The translations under genes and the position numbers were made by a program. A stretch of DNA of 64,000 nucleotides from Aphelenchoides besseyi (Eukaryota > Nematoda > Chromadorea > Rhabditida > Aphelenchoididae). Position 1 is the first letter of the stretch; each line of letters begins with the position of its first letter. Below, in pieces: positions 38,170-52,761 of this stretch. The DNA lies in assembly GCA_024699855.1 (NCBI GenBank), contig JAMPIQ010000003.1, positions 4,216,001-4,280,000 of the forward strand. The letters are read 5' to 3'. Below the pieces are notes generated by a model, which saw nothing but the letters and a program-made list of their open reading frames with translations, had not been told where the DNA came from and ran no database searches.

Positions 38170-38210
38170 AGCCATTGATGCAATGAAGACAAGTGGTCGT
38201 TAAGGCTGCT
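38170..38210 (+). repeat. Diverged fragment related to inverted-repeat arm sequence
   Basis: GATGCAATGAAGACAAG followed by TGGTCGT here matches GATGCAATGAAGACAAG followed by CGATCGT in the right arm (near 41127). The surrounding bases are similar with small gaps. It is a third, older trace of the arm's non-coding part, inside the spacer. Confidence 0.5.
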
Positions 38211-38519
38211 ATCTGAAGTCGTTTGATCCTAAACGAACGGAATGAAAGCCTAGGATGATTTGTACAAGAACGGAAATTTGCATTCACATTCCATTTGTTC
38301 TTACCAAGTACTAAACCGTTTAGTCACTTACAAGGAAAGTGCATGAATTGGGGACAGAGTTTCGGGACGTGTTATAACCATTCGATGCTGCGTGGAAAGT
38401 TGTAATACAAAAGCGATGTCTGTTCCTGCTAAATAGCACGTTCAAGCACGCTAGAACGCTTTAAAGTTCGAGCTAACTTCATCACAATTCACTTTCAGAA
38501 ATTGAGTGGTAGGAAGTGT

Positions 38520-38605
38520 GCTGTGGTGGCTAAGCGGTTAAGCGCTCTACCTGCAGAAGCTCTTCGTTGGCGGATTGCGAGTTCGGATCCTTCTATCGCG
38601 ATTTC
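38520..38605 (+). other. tRNA-like sequence with A- and B-box matches (pseudo-tRNA or SINE head)
   Basis: TGGCTAAGCGGTTAAGCGC at 38527 resembles a tRNA A box with a short D-stem (GCT/AGC). GTTCGGATCC at 38581 resembles a B box (consensus GGTTCGAATCC). The spacing fits a long-variable-arm tRNA. The acceptor and T stems do not pair properly, so a functional tRNA is unlikely; a tRNA-derived repeat or decayed tRNA gene is more plausible. Confidence 0.35.
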
Positions 38606-39305
38606 GAGTGCTTGCATTGGATCTTTCAAAAGGACTCCAAAAAGTTCGAAAAAAGGCGACTTGAACCCTTGCAGTCATCTACCGTCCACTCTTTTCCCTT
38701 CTGAATACGAAGCAGAAACTCGACAATCGGAAGAATCGAACCTGCGACCGGCAAAAGAGGAGATCTTTTGCAAGCGGACCGCTTTCACACTCGGCTATCA
38801 CTGCACATCTCCTGCTGTTCGGTTTTCGAAGACTATATTTGGCTTGACATGGGCTTCAACTTTGGCGCTTAATCGACGATTATCTTCGTTATTGCCGACC
38901 GTTTGTCGTCGAGAAGTGTAGTCAAGATGCATTGCGTTTGGTTTCACAAGTGAGTTTCTTATATAAACAAGAATTTCTATGAGTTGCCCATTAGCTTCTG
39001 AATGTTGTAAACTGCAACTTCTAATGCAAGTCTCGCCTGCAGAACAAATCCTATTAGACCACTCATTATAACTGTGCGTTAACGTCGATTTGCTGCAAAG
39101 TTGAGAACTGTTGGCTTTCGAAAAACGGTTTCATTTAACATCTCACAATTCAAACGGCTATTTGGATAGTAGTCATTAAAAGCAAATTTGCGTAATCAGT
39201 GTAATGTCAAGTGTTGTCCGTAACTTTTGGCACTTATCCACAAAGGCATCCTGAAAACCTTGTGACCAATAATCCGCACTGGTCAGCTTGGTCATTTGAA
39301 CCAAA

Positions 39306-40760
39306 ATGTCTAAACCACAATTAACTACCTACTCAAAAGCAATTTTGCTTATGCATCGGAACGAATATGTGTGTAATCGTCCACGAGATAATAAGATGTC
39401 AGCTCTTGAGTTTTTCAAATACTTGGTTAGTATTGCTATAACGTGTGTTTATAATAATACTCTTTAGTTGATATCACGACAATTCCTTCAAGCATCTCAG
39501 TTGCATCAAGTATATGAGTTTGCAATCTTCAGATACAGTAGCGACGACAAGAAATTCTATGTCTCATCAATGAAAGGAAAATTTGATAGAGTCTGGGCAA
39601 CATCCCTTGAGTTAACGTTGGAAGAGATTCGAACTTGGAATCAACTCCTGGATGTACAGTATGTACGTCTTTCTGGATACCATTACGAATATGCGGATGA
39701 GTTCTCAGCTCTTAGCAAGCTCTTCATGGGTTTGCTTTCGTCGTTATATCTGAAGTCATTGGTATTTTAGGGCACATTGCACTGAATTTTTATAGCGATA
39801 TAGATGAGGCTGAAGATCACAGTGGTATAATGAGGCAATTACAAAAGCAGCTATATTCTTTTGATGGTTTTGCAACATCAATGATTGGTTTGTCGGGAAC
39901 GTTTCGCCTAAATTTAATGAGTTCTTCTTTGGGCATCGGAAACCTTTGTAAGTATCCGGATAGTTCAAATCAAATTTTGCTTAGATGAATTCAAGCACGT
40001 GCTAACCAAACATCAAATCAAAGAACTGATAGTGTCCTGCATGTACCCTGAAATTTTTGACCGTAAGATTCTTGACACTGAAACATTAATTAAAGCTTTT
40101 AGCGACTATTGACGACAACTTCTTTGATGATTTTCCTACATGTCCTTCTGTTAAGAAACTGAATTTTACTTGGATGGATTCGAACGAAACTCATAATCTA
40201 GTCCCGAAAGTTACTAAGATGATGCCGTTTTTCCCTAATTTGTGCGAATTGTACTGTTGTTTTAGAGCTAAGTATTATACATCCAAAGAAGTAGATCATC
40301 TTTTTAAGCGCAAACGTAAATGTTCGAATTTCAGTTCAGTTTGCAAAAGCTGGTCGTTTGGATACGAGACGAATGCAGAAAAATTGAAGAGCTGCAAAGA
40401 GCGAGTCTATCCATCACTGATGTGACACTTGTTTACAACTTCAAAATACGAAAAGAGGAGTCAAAAAAAGTGAAATCTTTTTAAGGTCCGATTTAAGATC
40501 ATTTTCAGGTCGTAAAGCAACTAGTGAAAGAGATACTCAATACGACAAAGTTCAAGGTGCTGCGTTTTGCTAAGCTCGTCATGCCAGGAACCGAGAACGA
40601 TGAAAATGACGTGTTTATTCCGCAATATTGTGAAGTGGAACTATGGCGAGAGCAAGCAAATAGTCTTGCCGCTTTACAATTTGAAGTCGACTTGGATCCA
40701 CTTACACTGAATGATGATGATGAATCGGAAGATGAATCGGCCGAACATCACGACAATTAG
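39306..40760 (+). CDS. Unrecognised leucine-rich-repeat-like protein in the inverted-repeat spacer
   Basis: ATG 39306 begins MSKPQLTTYSKAILL; about six exons with short introns (donor GTTAGT near 39427, GTAAGT near 39949, GTAAGA near 40061; final acceptor TTTTCAG near 40507) lead to TAG at 40758-40760. Repeated short hydrophobic/leucine segments (YVRLSGYHYEYADEFSALSK, SMIGLSGTFRLNL, FPTCPSVKKLNFTW, FFPNLCELYCCF, FKVLRFAKLV) resemble the irregular LRR region of nematode F-box or DUF38/FTH-type proteins. No F-box was identified at the N-terminus. The C-terminus is strongly acidic (NDDDESEDESAEHHDN). No function assigned. Confidence 0.55.
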
Positions 40761-40941
40761 CTTGCTCCTACTTGTACTCGCTAAGTCCTTTATTGACGAG
40801 TTCCATTTACGATCCACTGACAGACATTCTCGAAAACATAGTTGTAACAGCATTAAGGACCACAACTCTTTCACGATCTCATTCTTTGATTCACGACTCT
40901 AGTCTCAACTCGCACGGTCGCTCCGAAACAGCCTCCGTTCT

Positions 40942-42469
40942 TAGGTCATATCAATTGTGTTGAGATAATAAAACAGTTTGCTTGAACACGCTACCACAGA
41001 TAGATATCGAATAAAGTGCTACAAAGAAAGACAAAAGAGCATTTTAATGGTTTGTTTTCTTAAATCTCGCACCAAACAACTCGATGAAAGATTGCACCGC
41101 GAAGACGCCAGACCAAGTGCCATTAGATGCAATGAAGACAAGCGATCGTGGCTCGGAAACGTTGAAGTCAATTTATGCTACTTATACGGTTAATATATTC
41201 TTGCATTGTGAACTTTATTCTTAGTTCGTTTACGCCATGAAAACTCTTGTAAAAGAACAATATGATCATTTAAACAGACGATTCACGACAACGATCTTAG
41301 CGCCAAAGCACTACAAAGAGCTGGACGAAGAAACTTAATCTTGGTTGCAACTCTGCGGTGTGTGGACTGTCAGCTGCTTTGGACGGACGAATGATCGCGT
41401 TTTGAAGTTCGAAGTTGTTGGCCGCTTTCATTAGATCGTAGATTGAGTCTCGATCCAATTCGGGAACCTGAATAATCAAAGTGTTACAATCCAAAATCCT
41501 AAGCACGTACCTGAATGAAATCCGTGGTGGATGGATCTAACAACTTGGTCATTTGATCGAGCAATACAACTTGGAAGGCAATTGGTGCCATTTCGGAAGT
41601 CACCAACTCGTAAAGTTTCCCGGCCGCTTCGCTTGCTTGTCCTCGACGAGAAAACGACGAAACTGATAGAACCGTTGAAGAAGAAGCAGATTTGGATAGT
41701 TGAGGAACATGGCCGAAGTTGCGTCGAAGATTCGCCATTGACTGATGGCCTCGGCATTGAATGTTGAGAGCATTTTGTTTGAGAGCAAGTTAATCAGATC
41801 GGAAAGTTCAGAGCGAAGAGCCCAAGAAAGTGCTTCGTTGTAATGACCATTCTTCGCATATCTGAATGGAAAGCTCAGACTTCGAAACCCAGGATTCTTA
41901 CTTTCAACCAACAATCGAACAACTACCGCTTTTGTTCGTGTTTAAGAGACAAGACGTACAATTGCTCGGCCTTCTTCACTGAGTCCAAACTCAAACGAAC
42001 TAAACAAGAATCGAGTTCGTAGGTTGCATTTTCGGCACCACAACTCAAAACGTAAGAGTAGGAGATGTTCCAAAAATCGTACGACTTCAGCAGCGCTGTG
42101 CCGTAATCGATGATCATTGAGGTTCGAATATCTTCATCCGCATCCAAACGCTGTCGCTGTGGTTGAAGACCCTCGTTTTCTGCAGCTCCAAAGTTTACTG
42201 TCTTTCTTCCCGATGACTGTTGTATCCGCTCGCCCAACATCATGATAACGGAAGGATCGAGTTTTTGAAACAGATCGCAAAGATGAACTGGAAACACCAA
42301 GAAACCGAGTTCTCGCAAATTTGCTTCAACATTTCGGGTGAAAACTCAATCATGATAATCCACTAAGATCTTTAAATGTTCACTTTTTTGTTTGTGGATA
42401 GTTAAAGGTTTTGGAGAACTTATGGATTTACGCACAGATCACGCTAGAAATCCTATTTATATACTACTC
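40942..42469. repeat. Right arm of the 1.53-kb inverted repeat
   Basis: Reverse complement of 32926-34454, one base shorter because of the T-run deletion (A4 at 41651-41654 on the plus strand). The outer boundary at 42469 lies about 170 bp before the Rpt2-like start. Beyond the boundary the flanks (GCTTGAAAAATTGC here) share nothing with the left side. Confidence 0.92.
41283..42349 (-). pseudogene. NUP85-like fragment, right copy, frameshifted
   Basis: Same content as the left copy on the opposite strand. The four-base T run (41654-41651 on the minus strand) shifts the frame after QFRRF, turning SRRGQASEAAGKL into LVEDKQAKRPGNF and ending at a TGA about 20 codons on. Together with the missing N-terminal half this makes the copy non-functional as a nucleoporin. 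Apart from the deletion the protein-level frames are identical to the left arm. Confidence 0.75.
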
Positions 42470-42637
42470 GCTTGAAAAATTGCAATTGTTGTTTTTAGAC
42501 TTTGCATAATCAAATGAACGAATTTTGCGGAAGTTTTCTGAACGAGAGAAACTCCCGACTTCAAGTTCATTTGGTCGCTTCGTTGCTGAATCGACTGTGG
42601 TGACTTTCTTTTCGCGTTTTACTGATCATCAACAAAA

Positions 42638-44247
<1,610 letters not shown>

Positions 44248-44265
44248 TTTGAGAATCGAAATGCA

Positions 44266-44271
44266 AATAAA
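44266..44271 (+). terminator. Polyadenylation signal AATAAA after Rpt2-like gene
   Basis: AATAAA about 20 bp after the stop. The convergent Wnt gene ends 52 bp further on. Confidence 0.5.
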
Positions 44272-44322
44272 CTTGATCACCGCAAATTGTTTGAGTTTTT
44301 ATTGAAGAATATTACAGGAAAG

Positions 44323-45629
44323 TTATTTGCACGTATGATGTTCGATTGTTCGCTCACAAGTTTGGCATTCCACTCGACAACAATAATGAAATTTACATTT
44401 ACATCGCTCTTTGACCACACGCATTTCCGTGTCAAATCCTCGATGACAACACAACAGATCACAGCTGTCCAATGCCATCGATGAAATATTACACGGTCGG
44501 CCATGAGTTCCGAAAATACCACGAGATTGATCGGGTTCACAGTAATCGGGAGATGGATTGAGATAGACCTTAAGAATGTTGGTTCTGTTAACTCAACCTT
44601 AACATACGAGATCGTGTGATGTGTGTCGTTTGAACATCGGATTTTTCCTCTCCATTACCGGCCGACTGTTTTCGTCCGGTCGGATGATTTGTACTTCTGT
44701 AGCGCCGTCAAATTTATCTTTGATTATTTGGCCAATTTCACGGAAACTTGGCAGTGCTTCCCAACATGTTCGAACCTTAAAACTTAACGTTTAACTTCCA
44801 CAGAGATAGTTATCTACTTCGCAGGCCCCACTGACACCATGACATTTGCATTGACGTCGTAGATTCGTAGCGAGAACTTCTCGTCCAGCCCGATTGTTGT
44901 GCAGATTTACAATTCGTTGTTCCAAGCTGTGGTTCTTTTGTTTCTCTGCAGCATCCACAAACTCTAAACGTTGATACAATAAGTGTACGTGTTTGTGTTA
45001 ACAAACCCGAAGCCACAGCAATTCCATACTAAAAAACACAAGATGCATTTGCAGTGTTTAAGACTCTTACTCACGTGAACATTATCAGAACACCCACGAT
45101 ATGCGTAACTTCCGTCTGCATTCGGTCGAACAGAATTGCGAGTCGAACTGAGATCGCAACCACATCGCGAAATTCGTCCTTTACTGCAGTCTTTGGTTAT
45201 TCGATAAGCAACACCAGCTGCCGATATCGCATGAACAAATGCCTGGAATTAATCATCTTTTTTGATTCATTTCATATCACTGACCGCTTCACGAGTTCCG
45301 TCTCGCAAAATCGTTTCGCCGACTATACGACCATCTTCGGAAATCAAACTGCAGTTCCATCGTCTTTTGTGGAATTGAAATTGACATTCGTCGTATGCTA
45401 TTCGTGCTCCTTCGCTTATACTCGCCATTGTATCGAAGTTGCGACGACAAAATTTGACTTGACGTCGATTCAAGCCGGGAAGTTCGCGGCAAACGGCCGC
45501 CGGTTTCATCGCCGTACCTTCCGGTCGTTCGTAAGCTCCAACCATTCCCACCGTAAGCCAACTTGCCGACCCATCAGACGGTCGAATCAACAACAAGAGA
45601 AGAAAGAAGTGATAAAGAAAGCGCATCAT
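44323..45629 (-). CDS. Wnt-4-type secreted signalling ligand
   Basis: Lipid-modified morphogen. From ATG 45629 (two consecutive ATGs) a signal peptide (RFLYHFFLLLLLI) leads to CRELPGLNRRQVKFCRRN, YDECQFQFHKRRWNCS, REAVSDMK or its spliced form, AFVHAISAAGVAYRITK, and GGCSDN-like YRGCSDN. The acylation site is CKCHGVSGACE, with the palmitoleoylated Ser present. After a 43-bp intron come RTCWEALPSFREIG and KDKFDGATEVQII (Wnt4-typical), then DLVYLNPSPDYCEPD and SCDLLCCHRGFDTEM. The C-terminal cysteine set (CKCKFHYCCRVECQTC ... HTCK) ends in TAA at 44325-44323. All canonical cysteine blocks are seen. The RQVKFC and DGATEV matches favour Wnt4, which is C. elegans cwn-1-like. Confidence 0.92.
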
Positions 45630-46650
45630 GTTGACAGATTTCACACGTCGAAATCCATGACCAGAAAACTTCGACTTTGTTGTAAATTCAACGTTCAGCT
45701 TTAAGCATGCAAATCAAGCAAAGTAAAATACCACGCAGTTAATCACAATGTACGAAATGAAAGAACGCTTCGAAATCTGAAGTTCTCGAAAGTTCGAGGA
45801 TCGATTTCTATTTGCGTCGTTGCAATTGCTTTCAACAAATGGGTAATTTCACGGTCAATTAGTTACGGTACTAAAACGCTGAGGAGTTTGGATGTGCAGA
45901 CCGATCAACGCGACACACGATTGCAATTTACAGTAGACATTTGGGTAAGAGAGATGGGGAAGTAATGATTGTTATAAACAAGTGGATTTTAGTCACTTTA
46001 AAACGCAACAAATTCGCTCGGAAGCTCGAAGTCGAAAGCCGAACGACGAAAATCGTCGGGGTTTTTGTACGCAAAGACAATAAAATTTAATTCGATTGGT
46101 GTTGTCGGCCCATCTGCTGTTTCGTAGTCACGACTGAGCAGTTGGATTCATGGACGACATCCGCCTATTCCTCGAAAAAGCATACAGTAATCACATAGAA
46201 ACAAACAAGTTTGTTCGGCAAACTCAGAGCGACAAGCTGATTTGTAAACGTTCGCAATGACATTAGGACTGAAACCACGAAGTAACTTGGCTATAGGTAA
46301 TTTTGGCACAAGCGGTCAACATCGATTGGGGTCGTAAACGAGTACACAGCACGAGCATGGCGCGTTTTTATGCGAAATATAAAAATCCGACCGAGCATCG
46401 TGCGTTTTAGGGCCACTAATGTAAATCTAAATAGCAGAACGACAATAGTTGACGAGTCAAATGGGTTTTGTGGATGTTTGCCGACGAGATTCGCCGAAAG
46501 TCGTAAAATTTTTTGCGCCTGCTCGATCGCCAACGCGCAAAGTCCACGAAAACTTCTTTGGCTTATGATAACACTCGAACAATTTGCTTTTTTAGCTGTC
46601 ACTTGAGTATCTTCGTGGTCTTCCTCCACATCCTTAGTCTTGACTTTTAT
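45630..46650. other. Intergenic region upstream of the Wnt gene, no gene seen
   Basis: Short frames on both strands at 46291-46629 have no family signal. The interval likely holds the Wnt promoter. Confidence 0.35.
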
Positions 46651-47174
46651 TCACAGGAAATTTAAAAAACATGCTAACGGCAGTATTGAAGTAATTAGAA
46701 GCTTTCGAGTTGTCCAATTAGTTGTCGCGTGATTGCACAGATTGTCGCTGCAGTAACAGAGTGATGGACTCTCGTTTGATCGGCAACCGACTTCGTGAAC
46801 GCCCACATTCGGCTTGTAGATCTGAGATTCGCAGCCTCTGATTACGAAATGCAATCCTGAAAAGAAGATGATTGAACGGTTGATTGTCGTTTGAGACCTT
46901 TTCCTTCGGCTGAGATTTTAACACAACGATCCGAATGTGAACATTGCGAAGTCGGAACGGTTTTGAATTCAATATCGTTTTCCAGCGAACAGTATCGATG
47001 AACCGAAGGAAGATAGTAGGTGGATTCAAGGAATATACGCATGGCAATTTGTGCGCTCTCATCGATAGCTGGCGATAAGGACGCCGTGCAGGAATAGCAA
47101 ACAAGTGAATTGACGGTTGTAAACAACCAACTGTGCAGTAAGATCTTCAGCAGAAGTCGATGCCACTTGCGCAT
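46651..47174 (-). CDS. Ly6/three-finger, probably GPI-anchored surface protein
   Basis: ATG 47174 opens with a signal peptide (LLLKILLHSWLFTTVNS) directly before LVCYSCTASL, the first Ly6 cysteine pair. Further cysteines follow: SVHRYCSL, TSQCSHSDRCVKI, then after a 41-bp intron IRGCESQIY and SLCYCSDNLCNHA. The final CxxxxLCN is the Ly6/uPAR end motif. A C-terminal hydrophobic tail (LLITSILPLACFLNFL) fits GPI anchoring. About 145 residues. Insect quiver/sleepless and nematode ODR-2/HOT proteins share this layout and often modulate ion channels or receptors; the partner here is unknown. Confidence 0.8.
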
Positions 47175-50761
<3,587 letters not shown>

Positions 50762-51080
50762 TTGGTTATTGTTTTGTTGTTTTGTTATATTGCCTTATAA
50801 AATGAGTGCCTTATAAACGAATGAATTTATTCCAACAACGAAGACGAGAATACTTATAAAGTCGAACGTGACATGATTCTTGTTGTCAAATGGAAGAGAA
50901 GAGCCCGAGTGTTGGTCGTCGTTATTGTCCGTTTTCACTAATCATTTCCGAGAGCAAGGCGTTGTTTCAAAAGCGATTTACATTATAGACGAGTGTGTTT
51001 GTGAGAAGATGGAGAAAAGTGATGGTTTTTAGTTACAACATTGTAAAAGAGAACCCAAGTCAAAGTAGATGGCCACAAGA
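50762..51080. other. Intergenic between convergent genes
   Basis: 3' flanks of the K2P channel (plus) and the neuropeptide gene (minus). No coding signal. Confidence 0.4.
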
Positions 51081-51451
51081 TTACAAAGCTCTTCTACGAC
51101 GTAGTAGGCAACTCATTGGCGAAAATTCACACTCCTGCCAACCATAACCCATCATGTGCGGTCGTTCGCGTTTACTTTGAACAAACGGCACTTCTTCTTG
51201 TGCTGATAGATTCAACTCAAATGGTTGGTTTCGTAGAACAGATCGTGAATGTCGAATTACTATACGCGGAGAGGACAAATCGCGTAACAAGTCCCGATCA
51301 TCAACAAACTTCTGAAATCAAGATATTAATTGTAAAAAGATTGACGGCTTTATCGTGATTGCACCTTTTCACTTGCTTGACAAGTCAAGACCATAAGAGC
51401 AATAAGGCAGAGGAGTAACATGGAGACCAAGTTAGATCGCAATTGACTCAT
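51081..51451 (-). CDS. Allatostatin-C-like neuropeptide precursor
   Basis: ATG 51451 begins with a signal peptide (VSMLLLCLIALMVLTCQA). One 52-bp intron joins ASEK to KFVDDRDLLRDL (GTGCAA...TTTCAG, phase 0). The precursor of about 98 residues ends in a dibasic-flanked peptide: after VQSKR comes ERPHMMGYGWQECEFSPMSC and LL, then RRRR and AL before TAA at 51083-51081. The cysteine loop CEFSPMSC has the spacing and pattern of allatostatin C (CYFNPISC: C-x-F-x-P-x-S-C), and WQEC before it resembles the WxQC of AST-CCC peptides. No amidation glycine is present, as in classical AST-C. Processing at the basic sites and the receptor are inferred. Confidence 0.75.
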
Positions 51452-52761
51452 TTCGACCGACCGTAAAGGATGGCGGCAGTTTGAAACAAGTGAGTTGATG
51501 CGAAAGACGGACAATTCGTCGACCGAATTCGCAAAATTCAATGGGCGGTTCCGAAGCCGCTTATAAACTGTCGCCTGAGGCCCAATCTGTTGGTGAAATC
51601 TCGGCGTTACTTTGTGCCCACGTTAATAATTTCGCTTAATTGACCTGAATGAAGAAGAGTGCAATTGCACTTTTGGAATCAACACTTACGATTGTCATTT
51701 AAACTTTACAAGCACAATTTGTTACTGTTTTCAATTCATTTCACCAAAATCCAATCACTATCTAACACATCTGTATACTGTACTCATTTTGCCGACGACC
51801 CAAAACGTAAAGCCGATAATCTTGGCCCGAAGCACCACCCCCCATCGGATTATCACCGATCAGTTAAATAAAAATGGAAAGTGCAAATTTTTACGTATGT
51901 GACAGCTTCCCACACGTCGAATTCGTTGATCGAAATTGCCGTAGTATAATTTTAAATGTCATCTACGTGACCAATTGAGGGGCATCAACTCACGCCATTT
52001 CTTCTTTATCTGCTTCTAAGCACACAATGCCATTTCGTTATACGAATCATTGACTAATTGGCGGTTGAGAGTGAAATCTTTCGGTTGATTTATTTCCTCG
52101 AAAACCTAATCGTCTATTCATTAACCCAAAAGGGAATTAGTCCGATAGTCAAAAGTCGTGGTGTTACAAAAACAAGCAGTCAATCATTACAAAGTACAAT
52201 CTGCTTCATGTCGTGCATAAAACATTCAGCTCTTTTGCGAAACTGAAAAGCATTTCGACTCGACGACAATCTCGGCTTATACACTTGTTTCCTTTGACGC
52301 TCAACCACAGCAATGGTTACCAAGTTTTTAATCAGTTTTCTAGCACCGGAAACAAAATAAGTAGCATCAGAGTGTGATAAAGAATTGATCGCCTAGAGGT
52401 GTGACAACATGGAATAACATGTGGAAGAAGACCAGTCGACACAAATTTAAATGTCCATATCTGCTTAAATACAAGCACAATTTTAAACTGTTTTTACAGA
52501 AAGAAAGACAGCAAGATACGGCGAATAGAAACTCAAAAGGCCTACGAATAATTAGACGTGAGACCATGGAATCAGAAGTTTAGAGAGAAATTAGATTAAA
52601 CAGATTTGTTCGTTTGAGTATGAGAAGAATACACAGTTGAAGATAATTGTAACAAATCAATGCGACTACTCGAGTTATCAACTAAACCACTTTGTTAGTT
52701 CAATCGTTTCGTAAAAGTGACGATCCGGTCGTCAGAACTGAAGAAAGCGAATACCCACAAT
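51452..52761. other. Intergenic, no gene seen
   Basis: Short frames only. It holds the neuropeptide promoter region and the 3' flank of the neprilysin gene. Confidence 0.4.

Larger units (their letters stand above)
36953..39305. other. Spacer interval without a supported gene
   Basis: The interval has many stops in all frames. It contains a tRNA-like sequence (38520-38605) and a diverged partial copy of inverted-repeat arm sequence (38170-38210). An acceptor-like TTTTTAG directly precedes the enolase-like ATG. Confidence 0.4.

Noticed and set aside
38502..38921. 139-codon plus-strand open frame in the palindrome spacer
   Set aside because: It begins without ATG, overlaps the tRNA-like element, has no splice context and resembles no family.
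32926..42469. Idea that the inverted repeats are a DNA transposon with long terminal inverted repeats
   Set aside because: No transposase in the spacer, no target-site duplication at the outer ends, and the arms carry a host gene fragment with introns.
45054..45704. 216-codon plus-strand open frame
   Set aside because: It lies exactly antisense to the Wnt exons and introns; the Wnt reading on the minus strand explains the open frame.
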